From assembly GCA_949443285.1 (NCBI GenBank), contig CASSLW010000004.1:62001-126000 (forward strand): a stretch of DNA of 64,000 nucleotides, given 5' to 3'. Under the pieces are notes generated by a model. The model saw nothing but the letters and a program-made list of their open reading frames with translations. It did no database searches and was not told the origin of the DNA. Positions within the stretch are counted from its first letter, which is position 1, and the number at the start of each line of letters is the position of its first letter. The DNA comes from an uncultured Clostridia bacterium. Lineage in GTDB: Bacteria > Bacillota > Clostridia > TANB77 > CAG-508. Positions 56,743 to 64,000 of the stretch are shown one piece after another. The position numbers were made by a program, and so were the translations under genes.

Positions 56743-57876
56743 TTATTTAAATAAATTAACATATTTATCAAATGAAAAAACTTGATTTCTAGAATATCCT
56801 GTTTTTTCAACAATAATATCATTTTCTAATAATATTTTAATTATATTTTTTACAGTTCCTGGCTTTATCCCTGTTTTTTCTACTAAAAAGTTTCGCGAAA
56901 CAGATGGTTCATTATATAAAACATCAATTACTTTTCTCAAATTATCTGATTTCGCTGGAAGTTTCATTATAAGATTATTTATTTCTTTAGTAAAATTTGA
57001 TACTTTTTCGAATTTTATTCTTGCCGCCTTAGCTGTCTCAATTGTAGCTTCTAAAAAGAATTTTATCCATGATATAATATCATTATTTGATCTTACTCTA
57101 CTTAAAAAATCATAATATGCTTCTTTATTCTTCTCAATATAGTCTGAAATATAAAAACATGGCTTATTTATAATTCCTTTACTTAGTAAATATATTGGTA
57201 TTAATATTCTTCCCGTTCTTCCATTCCCATCTAAAAAAGGATGTATAGTCTCAAATTGATAATGTATTATTGCAATTTTCACCAATTCAGGAGTATTTAT
57301 GTTTTCATTATTTATAAATTTTTCTAAATCGCTTAAACAATTACTTACTTCACTTGGAATTGGTGGTACATAAACTGCATTGCTTGGTCTACTTCCCCCT
57401 ACCCAATTTTGTGATGTTCTATATTCCCCTGGACTTTTATGTTCTCCTCTAACATCTTTTAGTAGTATACTATGTATTTCTTTTATCATTCTTGTACAAA
57501 CCGGCAATTCTTTTACTCGATCTATTCCATAATTAATTGCTTCTACATAATTTTGAACCTCTTGCCAGTCATCTCTCTTTTCAGGATTTACATCATATTT
57601 TTCTAGTAATTCTTCATCAATAGTTGTCCTTGTCCCTTCCATTTTACTAGATTTATTCGCCTCAACTTTCACATGCATTTTTATGTATATGTCTATATTG
57701 GGAATTTGCTCAGCAAATCCATTTAGATTTCCTAGTTCCAATGTTGCTTGGAAAATTAGTTTATTTAACTCACTGTCATTCCATATCCAATCTTCATTTA
57801 TTAAGCTTGGCATAAAAGCCTTATAATCATCTATTTTTATATAATTTCCTGATTTGAAATCTTCTAATTTTTTCAA
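56743..57876 (-). CDS. Fic family protein (class II, self-inhibited)
   Basis: A 377-residue Fic protein that probably transfers AMP or another nucleotide group to a target. The active-site loop is HPFLDGNGRTGR (about 212-223), matching HPFx[D/E]GNGRxxR. The N-terminal helix contains SSKMEG, the (S/T)xxxE(G/N) inhibitory motif of class II Fic proteins, and IYVPPIPSEV-type flap residues precede the loop. A C-terminal winged helix (VLYNEPSVSRNFLVEKTGI) may bind DNA. Such proteins are widespread and often variable between strains. Confidence 0.93.
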   Translation of the reverse strand: MKKLEDFKSGNYIKIDDYKAFMPSLINEDWIWNDSELNKLIFQATLELGNLNGFAEQIPNIDIYIKMHVKVEANKSSKMEGTRTTIDEELLEKYDVNPEKRDDWQEVQNYVEAINYGIDRVKELPVCTRMIKEIHSILLKDVRGEHKSPGEYRTSQNWVGGSRPSNAVYVPPIPSEVSNCLSDLEKFINNENINTPELVKIAIIHYQFETIHPFLDGNGRTGRILIPIYLLSKGIINKPCFYISDYIEKNKEAYYDFLSRVRSNNDIISWIKFFLEATIETAKAARIKFEKVSNFTKEINNLIMKLPAKSDNLRKVIDVLYNEPSVSRNFLVEKTGIKPGTVKNIIKILLENDIIVEKTGYSRNQVFSFDKYVNLFK

Positions 57877-58005
57877 TTGATTTCTCCTTTCACTGTATTT
57901 AATTTATTTCACTTATTTCTATTCTTCTCTATTTTATTTTGCTTTTATACTATATCATATTTTTGCCCATTTGTCTTGTTTTATTTACTAATTTTTATAG
58001 TTTTT

Positions 58006-58035
58006 GATGTTTTTTGGGACAGACCTAAAAACACC
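58006..58035 (+). repeat. REP-like palindrome, GATGTTTT arm with GGGACAGACC core
   Basis: GATGTTTTTTGGGACAG closes with AAAACACC. It combines the arm of one type with the core of the copies at 9559, next to the terminator of the ABC operon. Confidence 0.7.
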
Positions 58036-58036
58036 C

Positions 58037-58071
58037 AAAAAAAGATTAGTTATATTTCAAACTAATCTTTT
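58037..58071 (-). terminator. Intrinsic terminator of the ABC exporter operon
   Basis: AAAAGATTAGTT and AACTAATCTTTT form a 12-bp stem with an 8-base loop, followed by TTT on the minus strand. Confidence 0.82.
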
Positions 58072-58076
58072 AGGGT

Positions 58077-59297
58077 TTATTTATCTTTATACATATTTAT
58101 AATATCCTTAAAACTCATCTTAGTACCATAATTCAAAATTGCATTTGAATAAATCTTAATAGCCACATGAGCAATAACCAAAATAGTAACAATTAAGATT
58201 GCAATAGAAATTGCTACATCTACACCACTTGATAAGCCCATCATAATTCTAAAAGGCATACAGAATGGCGATGATACTGGGAATAGTGAGGCAAATACAT
58301 TAAGTTCACTTGTAGGGTTCATCATTGTAAAATATGATAAATAAAATCCTACTACTGCTAAAATTGCAACTGGTGAATTAGCTGATTGTATATCTTCTGG
58401 TTTGCTTACAGTTGAGCCTGTTAGAGCATATAACAATGCATATGCAAGGTATCCCAATATAAAGTATACTACTGTAATTATTCCTAAATATGGTGTAATG
58501 TTTGACATATCTAGAACTGCATTTAATAGTTCTGGGTCTAAGAATGTTTTTGCAGAAATTAATGCTGTTCCTACGATTAGCACCATTTGTAATAACCCAA
58601 CTATTCCTATTCCAATTGTTTTTCCAAGTACTATTGTTCTTGGGCTTGTTGATGTTACTAGTGTTTCCATTATTTTTGATGTTTTTTCTGTGGTTATTGA
58701 GCTTGATACTTGGTATGCACAGAAGTATATTGCATAGAATAGTACTATTGACATTAACATCATTGCAAATATGTTTCCATTTGCTTTTTCTTCTTGTGTC
58801 TGCTCTAGGCTAAATTCAAAGTTTGGTGTTATTGATTGAATTTGTTCTTGGCTTAGTCCTAATTTGTTTATTTGTACATTTGTGTATAATGTATTTATGG
58901 CATTTACTATTGTTTCTGGAACTTCTTGCATCATAGTCATATCTTTTACTATATATCTGATTTTTACATTGTTTTCTTGTCTTTCTATCATTATTGCGTT
59001 TTCTATTTCTTCATTTTCAATTTTTGTCTTTATTTCTTCAAATGTTGCTTTTTCAATTTCTATTTCAGTTCCTAAGTCTGCTTGTTTAAGCATTTCTAGG
59101 CTTCCTTCGAAGATGTCTTCATTATCTACAATTAGTAATTTATCTCCTGTATCTTCTCCTGAAATACTTTTTATTATGTTTGGTACATTAAATCCTATTA
59201 CAATTATGATTAATATGATTAGAGTTGATATTATAAATGATTTTCTTTTTACCATATCTTTTATTGTAAATTTCATTACTGTTAATATATCTTTCAT
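58077..59297 (-). CDS. ABC-2 type transporter permease (NatB-like)
   Basis: A 406-residue membrane protein with one N-terminal transmembrane segment, a large extracytoplasmic domain (about 45-170) and five or six C-terminal segments (IFAMMLMSIVLFYAIYFCAY and on). This is the layout of NatB/YhaP ABC-2 permeases, often linked to sodium or drug export. It is encoded two bases after its ATPase partner. The substrate is not determinable. Confidence 0.85.
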   Translation of the reverse strand: MKDILTVMKFTIKDMVKRKSFIISTLIILIIIVIGFNVPNIIKSISGEDTGDKLLIVDNEDIFEGSLEMLKQADLGTEIEIEKATFEEIKTKIENEEIENAIMIERQENNVKIRYIVKDMTMMQEVPETIVNAINTLYTNVQINKLGLSQEQIQSITPNFEFSLEQTQEEKANGNIFAMMLMSIVLFYAIYFCAYQVSSSITTEKTSKIMETLVTSTSPRTIVLGKTIGIGIVGLLQMVLIVGTALISAKTFLDPELLNAVLDMSNITPYLGIITVVYFILGYLAYALLYALTGSTVSKPEDIQSANSPVAILAVVGFYLSYFTMMNPTSELNVFASLFPVSSPFCMPFRIMMGLSSGVDVAISIAILIVTILVIAHVAIKIYSNAILNYGTKMSFKDIINMYKDK

Positions 59298-59299
59298 GA

Positions 59300-60190
59300 T
59301 TATTCACCCACCTTTTCTATAAATATATCATTTAAAGTAGGCTTTTTGATTTCGAATTTGTCTACTTCTATTTCTGCCATAATTAGCTTGTTTAAAAGTT
59401 TGTGGGCTTTTTCTTCTTCTTTTATTTTAATTATATAATTGTTGTTTGCTTCATTTTCAATTTCCAATTCAAGCTCATTGATATAGTTCGTTATGTCTTG
59501 TTTTACGTCTACTTCTACTCTGTTAGCTGGATATGTTTCTTTTATTTCTTTTAAGTTTCCTTGCAATACTGTTTTTCCTTTGTCTAATATTAGAATATCG
59601 CTACAAAATTCTTCTATTGTTGCCATTTGATGTGCTGACATTATTACATATTTTCCGTTTCTTACTAGGTTTATTATGATATTTTTTAATATTTCTGTGT
59701 TTACTGGGTCTAGTCCGCTAAATGGTTCGTCTAATACAACTAGTTCTGGGTCATGTATTATTGCTGTCATAAATTGTATTTTTTGTTGATTTCCTTTTGA
59801 TAGTTTTTCTGCTGGCATTTCTAAGTATTCTTCAACTTTTAATTCTTTTGCCCATTTGTTTATTGATTTTGTTGCTTCGTCTTTTTTCATTCCTTTTAGT
59901 TCTGCAAAGTACATTAATTGGTCAACTATTTTTGTTTTTGGATATACTCCTCTTTCTTCTGGTAAATAGCCAAATCTAACGTTTTTTCTGTCTACTGCTT
60001 TTCCTTTCCAAGTTATTTCTCCACTGTCTTTTTTTATTATTCCAAGTAACATTCTTATTGTTGTTGTTTTTCCTGCACCATTTGTTCCAAGTAAGCCATA
60101 TACTCCTGGCTTTTCTAAACTTAATGAGATATTGTCTACTGCTTTTTTTCCTACAAATGTTTTTGATACATTTTTTAATACTAAACTCAT
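59300..60190 (-). CDS. ABC transporter ATP-binding protein (NatA-like)
   Basis: A 296-residue ATPase with Walker A GTNGAGKTT, signature LSKGNQQKIQF, Walker B LVVLDEPFSGLDP and the H-loop in MSAHQMATIEEF. The C-terminal domain of about 80 residues (KQDITNYINELELEIENEAN) is typical of NatA/YhaQ-type subunits. It pairs with the permease downstream to form an exporter. Confidence 0.92.
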   Translation of the reverse strand: MSLVLKNVSKTFVGKKAVDNISLSLEKPGVYGLLGTNGAGKTTTIRMLLGIIKKDSGEITWKGKAVDRKNVRFGYLPEERGVYPKTKIVDQLMYFAELKGMKKDEATKSINKWAKELKVEEYLEMPAEKLSKGNQQKIQFMTAIIHDPELVVLDEPFSGLDPVNTEILKNIIINLVRNGKYVIMSAHQMATIEEFCSDILILDKGKTVLQGNLKEIKETYPANRVEVDVKQDITNYINELELEIENEANNNYIIKIKEEEKAHKLLNKLIMAEIEVDKFEIKKPTLNDIFIEKVGE

Positions 60191-60216
60191 TTACTCTTTT
60201 CCTCCTAATTTGACTA

Positions 60217-61104
60217 TTATTTACAATCTATGTTAATTAATTCATATTCCCTTGTACCAAAACCTAGCTCATCAGCCGCTTCTATTGTATGAATTCCATT
60301 TTGTCTTTCAACTCTTTCTATAAAATGATTTTTTCCTTCATCTTCTGAATTATACACCAAATCAATACAAGCTTGGTCAATTGCAATAGGGTCTAAACTT
60401 GCTAAAATTCCTATATCTTTCATACAAGGATCTTCAGCAACTGCACAACAATCACAGTCCACTGATAAATTGCACATAACATTTATATATACAATATTTC
60501 CTTTAAAAAATTCTACTACTGATTTTGCACTATCAGCCATTGCTTCTAAAAATTTGTCTTGTTCTGCTACATTGTCCCATAATTTATTTTGGTCAGCTGT
60601 TTTTCCTGCTGAGTGAATCCATGATTTTCCTGCTGATGAACCACATCCAATTGATAATTGTTTAAGCGCTCCACCATATCCACCCATTGGATGTCCTTTG
60701 AAATGTGATAAAACTAACATTGAATTATAGTTTTCCATATTTTTACCTACATAGTTTTTAGTAATTACTTTTCCATTTGGAATTTCTAATTCTAAATCTT
60801 CTTTTTCATCCATTATATCTACATCAAAATATTCTGTCCAACCATGTTCTTCCATTAATTCTTTATGTTTTTCTGTTGAATTTCTTGCACCTTCATATGC
60901 TGTGTTACATTCTACTACTGTTCCATTTACTTTTTCTACTATCGCTTTTACAAATTCAGGTCTTATATAATTTTGATTTCCTTTTTCACCAGAGTGTAAT
61001 TTTACTGCCACTTTTCCTGGTAGTTCTACTCCTAAAGTTTCATAAATTTTTACTACACTTTCTGGTGTAATTTCTTTACTAAAATAAACTTTTGCTTTTT
61101 CCAT
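60217..61104 (-). CDS. DUF362-domain protein
   Basis: A 295-residue protein of the DUF362 family: VAVKLHSGEKGNQNYIRPEF near the start, SHFKGHPMGGYGGALKQLSI with Gly-rich loop, and DCDCCAVAEDPCMKDIGILA, a Cys-rich segment that may hold metal or a cluster, followed by DPIAIDQACIDLV. Family members are often annotated as putative iron-sulfur or ferredoxin-like proteins without established function. It stands between the ABC exporter and the membrane protein. Confidence 0.85.
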   Translation of the reverse strand: MEKAKVYFSKEITPESVVKIYETLGVELPGKVAVKLHSGEKGNQNYIRPEFVKAIVEKVNGTVVECNTAYEGARNSTEKHKELMEEHGWTEYFDVDIMDEKEDLELEIPNGKVITKNYVGKNMENYNSMLVLSHFKGHPMGGYGGALKQLSIGCGSSAGKSWIHSAGKTADQNKLWDNVAEQDKFLEAMADSAKSVVEFFKGNIVYINVMCNLSVDCDCCAVAEDPCMKDIGILASLDPIAIDQACIDLVYNSEDEGKNHFIERVERQNGIHTIEAADELGFGTREYELINIDCK

Positions 61105-61159
61105 TTTATATCATTCCTTTCTTTTTCACTATATATTATCACTTTGAGTTAACTCTAAG

Positions 61160-62861
61160 TCAATATTCTTCTACAATTTTATAAATATAAATATCACCAA
61201 TTTGTTCTATTTTTTCATATTTTACGTCCTTATTATAATGCTCTTTTATAAATAAAACAATATTATTTATGTAATTTTTATACTCATTCCCAGACCAATT
61301 AACATCGCCATCTATTAAATAAACATTATCTTTTAGCAAATCCAAAAATGTTCCTTCTAGGTTATTTCTCTCTTTAAAATCATAATAATTTTGTGTAAAC
61401 ATATCCCAACCGCCCATAACTCTTAAGTTCGAAAATGAGCCTTTTGGAGGCATTTGATATGGTGAATATGCCAAATATCTAAATTGTAAAGCTGGAACTG
61501 TATATAAATAAGTATTTTCTTTGTGGCTATTTGTATATTCAATTGCATTTTGGTATTGTTTGTAATCATTTAGTTTATAATTAAATTTATATCTACTTGC
61601 TGAGTAACTTGATGTTATTATTATAAGTAAAACAATCCACATTGCGCTAAATTGATGTTTTTCTTTTTCCAATTTCATATTATATATTATAAGAGCTGTC
61701 CCCATAATATATTCTGGTATAACTACTCTTAGCATACTTCTATTTAAGACAATGAACAACGCATTAATTCCTAATGTTACTAACAATATTAGTATATTTA
61801 ATCCGTTTCTTTTCTTTACTTTCTAATACAGCTACAAAAAACATTGCAAACATAAATAATGTTATAATTGTATTTGTAGATTGCATTTCATTTACTAAGT
61901 CTTCGCTTACTTCTTTTGGTTTAGGTTTCAAATTATAATATTGATTTGTACTTATTTTATAATCTATAATTTTTTGCAAATTTTCCTTGCTGTATACATT
62001 CTCATCTCCAAAATTAAATGTATAGAAAAGGTAGTGGTCGTTTTTTGACCAACCAATATCATCAAATATTTGCTTATTTTCTTCATAGTCGGTATATGAC
62101 ATATCATGTAAAATTGCCCTCATGTTATTGTATTCCATATATTCTTTGTAAATTGGATTGTTATTATAAATTGCATTATGTGATATATATACCGCAATTG
62201 TTATTACTGCAATAATTACATAGTCTACTATTATAACTTTAAATTTGTTAATATCTATTTGCTTTTTAAGATATTTTACTAAATAATATATTGCATATAT
62301 CACAAAAAACGGAGCAATTATTAGTAATGATTGCATTCTTAGCATTATTCCTATAGCATAAAGCACAAAACTTAGTATTCTTAGCGTTTTGCTTGTTTGC
62401 TCTCTTTCCATTAAATGAATTGTTACAAATAATGCTGTTAGTATTAATAATGCTGCAACAGATGTGTATTGTATTAACACTAATAGTACTGAATAAAATA
62501 CACTTGCAAATATTGCATATAGTATAAATGATTTTTCACTTTTTTGTTTTTCTGTTATACAATATCCTATTGTTGTAAAACAGATGAATTGCATACTTAA
62601 TAAAAATATTGTGTGCCAATTAATTGCTGGCACTATTCTATAAAAAAAGCCTATTATTGCACATAATATTGTGTGCATATATACCCCATATGTATTGTAC
62701 GTTCCGTCTAATCCTGAATATAGATTATACATTATAAAGTCATCTACTTGCTCATATTTTATATTGAACAGTAAATTGGTAATAGTAAAAATAATTATAT
62801 TTATAAGAATTATTTTTGCTAAGTTTCGGTATTTTTCTTGTTTTAGTAATGTTTTCAACAT
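61160..62861 (-). CDS. Polytopic membrane protein (GT-C-like) with +1 frameshift
   Basis: Two frames join at the CGG at 61805-61803 (codon 353) into a protein of about 566 residues. The first part has around eight transmembrane segments; the segment right after the join (K-GLNILILLVTLGINALF) is a further membrane helix, followed by more helices and a C-terminal soluble domain ending IYIYKIVEEY. The arrangement of an early acidic pair (YEQVDDFIMYN) in the first outer loop recalls GT-C glycosyltransferases, but no specific family is recognised. Confidence 0.75.
61803..61805 (-). other. CGG +1 frameshift site (polytopic membrane protein)
   Basis: AAA-CGG-ATT in frame; AAA-C-GGA-TTA turns a polar run that hits a stop into a hydrophobic helix that continues for about 210 residues. 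Confidence 0.88.
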
Positions 62862-62872
62862 TTATTTTCTCC

Positions 62873-63691
62873 TTAATTGTTTTTGTACTTAAACAATGCT
62901 GATGGTCTATGTCCTTCACCTTTTTTTAATTTATCTGTTTTTTCTACTTTATTTGCAATAATTCTTCTAAACGCTGGGTCCAATAATTTCTTATCTAGTA
63001 TTACTTCGTAAACTCTTTGTAATTCGCCCAACGTAAAATATTCTGGCATCATACGAAATACAATCTCAGTATATTGTATTTTATTTCTTAATCTTTCCAT
63101 TCCATTTACTATAACTAGTGCGTGGTCAAAAGCTAAGTTTTTATTTTCTACAACTTCATATTCATATTGATTTGTTGTTGCTTCTTTTAGTTTTCTTTTA
63201 ACAATAAACTCTAGTTTTTCTTCTTGATTTTCTAGTTTCACACTTACTAATTTATCTGCTCTTTCAATAATTTTTATATCAAACCATGATGCTTCTTCAC
63301 TTAATTTGTCTTTTAATTGATTTTTATCGATTAGTGCCATATATGATGTTGAAACAACTCTTGTTCTTGGGTCGCGGTTTACTGCTCCAAATGTGTATAG
63401 TTGCTCTAAATAAATGTCTTTAATGTTTGTTTCTGCTGCTAGAATTCTTTTTGGACATTCTTCTAAATCTTCTTTTATGTCTAAAAATCCACCTGGTAAA
63501 CACCATTTGTCTTTATATGGATAGTCTTTTCTTTTTACTAGTAAAATGCTCATACTTTTTTCGTCGTTTTTTCTGTAGTTTTCTTGTGGTCTGTCTGAGA
63601 CACTAAATATGATTATGTCTGTTGTCATTGATAGTTTTTCGTATATGCTGTCATCATAGTTTTCTAAAAATTCTTTTTCTGTTTTGTACAT
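62873..63691 (-). CDS. Nudix-domain protein with C-terminal winged helix (NrtR-like)
   Basis: A 272-residue protein. The N-terminal domain is Nudix-like (LLVKRKDYPYKDKWCLPGGF), but the Nudix box is degenerate: GFLDIKEDLEECPKRILAAE has R-I-L-A-A-E where R-E-x-x-E-E is needed, so catalysis is doubtful. The C-terminal part, MPEYFTLGELQRVYEVILDK, resembles the DNA-binding winged helix of NrtR, the ADP-ribose-sensing regulator of NAD metabolism. I chose the ATG at 63691 with AAGGAAGG upstream; the longer frame lacks a ribosome binding site. Confidence 0.82.
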   Translation of the reverse strand: MYKTEKEFLENYDDSIYEKLSMTTDIIIFSVSDRPQENYRKNDEKSMSILLVKRKDYPYKDKWCLPGGFLDIKEDLEECPKRILAAETNIKDIYLEQLYTFGAVNRDPRTRVVSTSYMALIDKNQLKDKLSEEASWFDIKIIERADKLVSVKLENQEEKLEFIVKRKLKEATTNQYEYEVVENKNLAFDHALVIVNGMERLRNKIQYTEIVFRMMPEYFTLGELQRVYEVILDKKLLDPAFRRIIANKVEKTDKLKKGEGHRPSALFKYKNN

Positions 63692-64000
63692 TTTCTTTTT
63701 CCTTCCTTTTCTTTTTGACATTTATAATATAACACATTTTGAAAAATTTTTCTATATAATAAAAAAAATAGTTGCAATCCATAAATTAGATGCTGGATTT
63801 TGGTGGTTTTTTGGGCGAAAAGGGGGGAGCAAATTTTAACTTTTATTGCTTGATTGGAATGAGATATAGAATTTGTTAGTTTATAGCAAAAGTAATGTTC
63901 ATGGGCAAGTAATTATTTTATTTTTTTCATAAATTCTTCGGTTTCTTGCATAAGCAAAGAAATTCTAAAATTAGTTTATGGCTCCCTTCCGTGTCAAGCA
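63692..64000. other. Right-edge intergenic stretch, no gene recognised
   Basis: About 309 bases of mostly AT-rich sequence with a short G-rich run near 63820. On the minus strand an open frame of 23 codons enters from the edge and stops near 63931; it is too short to identify. No RNA gene, repeat or promoter is convincing here. Confidence 0.5.

Noticed and set aside
63900..64000. Possible gene end or RNA at the right edge
   Set aside because: Only a 23-codon open frame on the minus strand is visible, and no tRNA or other RNA fold could be supported.

Overview
The window comes from a low-GC, endospore-forming Gram-positive bacterium of the class Clostridia, most likely an uncultured anaerobe. 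The evidence is AT-rich codon use, AGGAGG-type ribosome binding sites, classic Firmicute gene neighbourhoods (rimP-nusA-ylxR-ylxQ-infB, era-yqzL-recO, tgt-queA, rpsO-pnp), and spore genes (spoIVB, an alpha/beta SASP, spoVG with a sigma-H-like promoter). No rRNA, tRNA, CRISPR array or phage is visible.

Layout. 0-2.6 kb: the nusA-infB translation operon (minus). 2.7-9.6 kb: a tiny-gene cassette, a Nudix hydrolase, two glycosyltransferases, a radical SAM protein, an HD hydrolase and a CDF transporter. 9.7-18.7 kb: a hypothetical protein, rimO, an RNase E/G protein, pth, spoVG, murC, a coiled-coil protein and spoIVB. 18.7-31.1 kb: one long Tad-like pilus operon, transcribed leftwards. Its order is CpaB-like, two CpaE-like proteins, a CpaF-like ATPase, a TadB/TadC-like membrane protein, seven small pilin or pseudopilin-like proteins and one large one. 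31-44.9 kb: housekeeping genes (hpf, recO, yqzL, era, tgt, queA, pnp, rpsO, folA, thyA) with envelope genes between them. 44.9-64 kb: two BspA-like leucine-rich-repeat surface proteins, uppP, a TPR protein, a lytic transglycosylase, polA, an ADP-ribosylglycohydrolase, an SDR, a Fic protein, an ABC exporter, a DUF362 protein, a large membrane protein and a Nudix/NrtR-like regulator.

The main discovery is a recoding system. Nine genes, including essential or highly conserved ones (polA, queA, the pilus ATPase), are each split into two overlapping frames, one of them twice. All ten breaks lie at an in-frame CGG codon. Skipping one base (NNN-C-GGA or NNN-C-GGT), or reading CGGN as a four-base glycine codon, restores the full-length family protein, with glycine exactly where the recognisable families have one. 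Scanning both strands by hand, I found no in-frame CGG in any intact gene, although roughly 130 out-of-frame CGG trinucleotides occur inside genes. CGG therefore appears to be a +1 frameshift signal, not an arginine codon, in this organism. Two diverged paralogous surface proteins keep the site at the same codon (23), which argues against sequencing error.

A second theme is a dispersed family of short REP-like imperfect palindromes with a conserved GGGGACGG or GGGACAG core and interchangeable arms. They occur at 15 loci, mostly touching stop codons. One composite copy is inserted in frame inside polA and another forms the C-terminus of yqzL.
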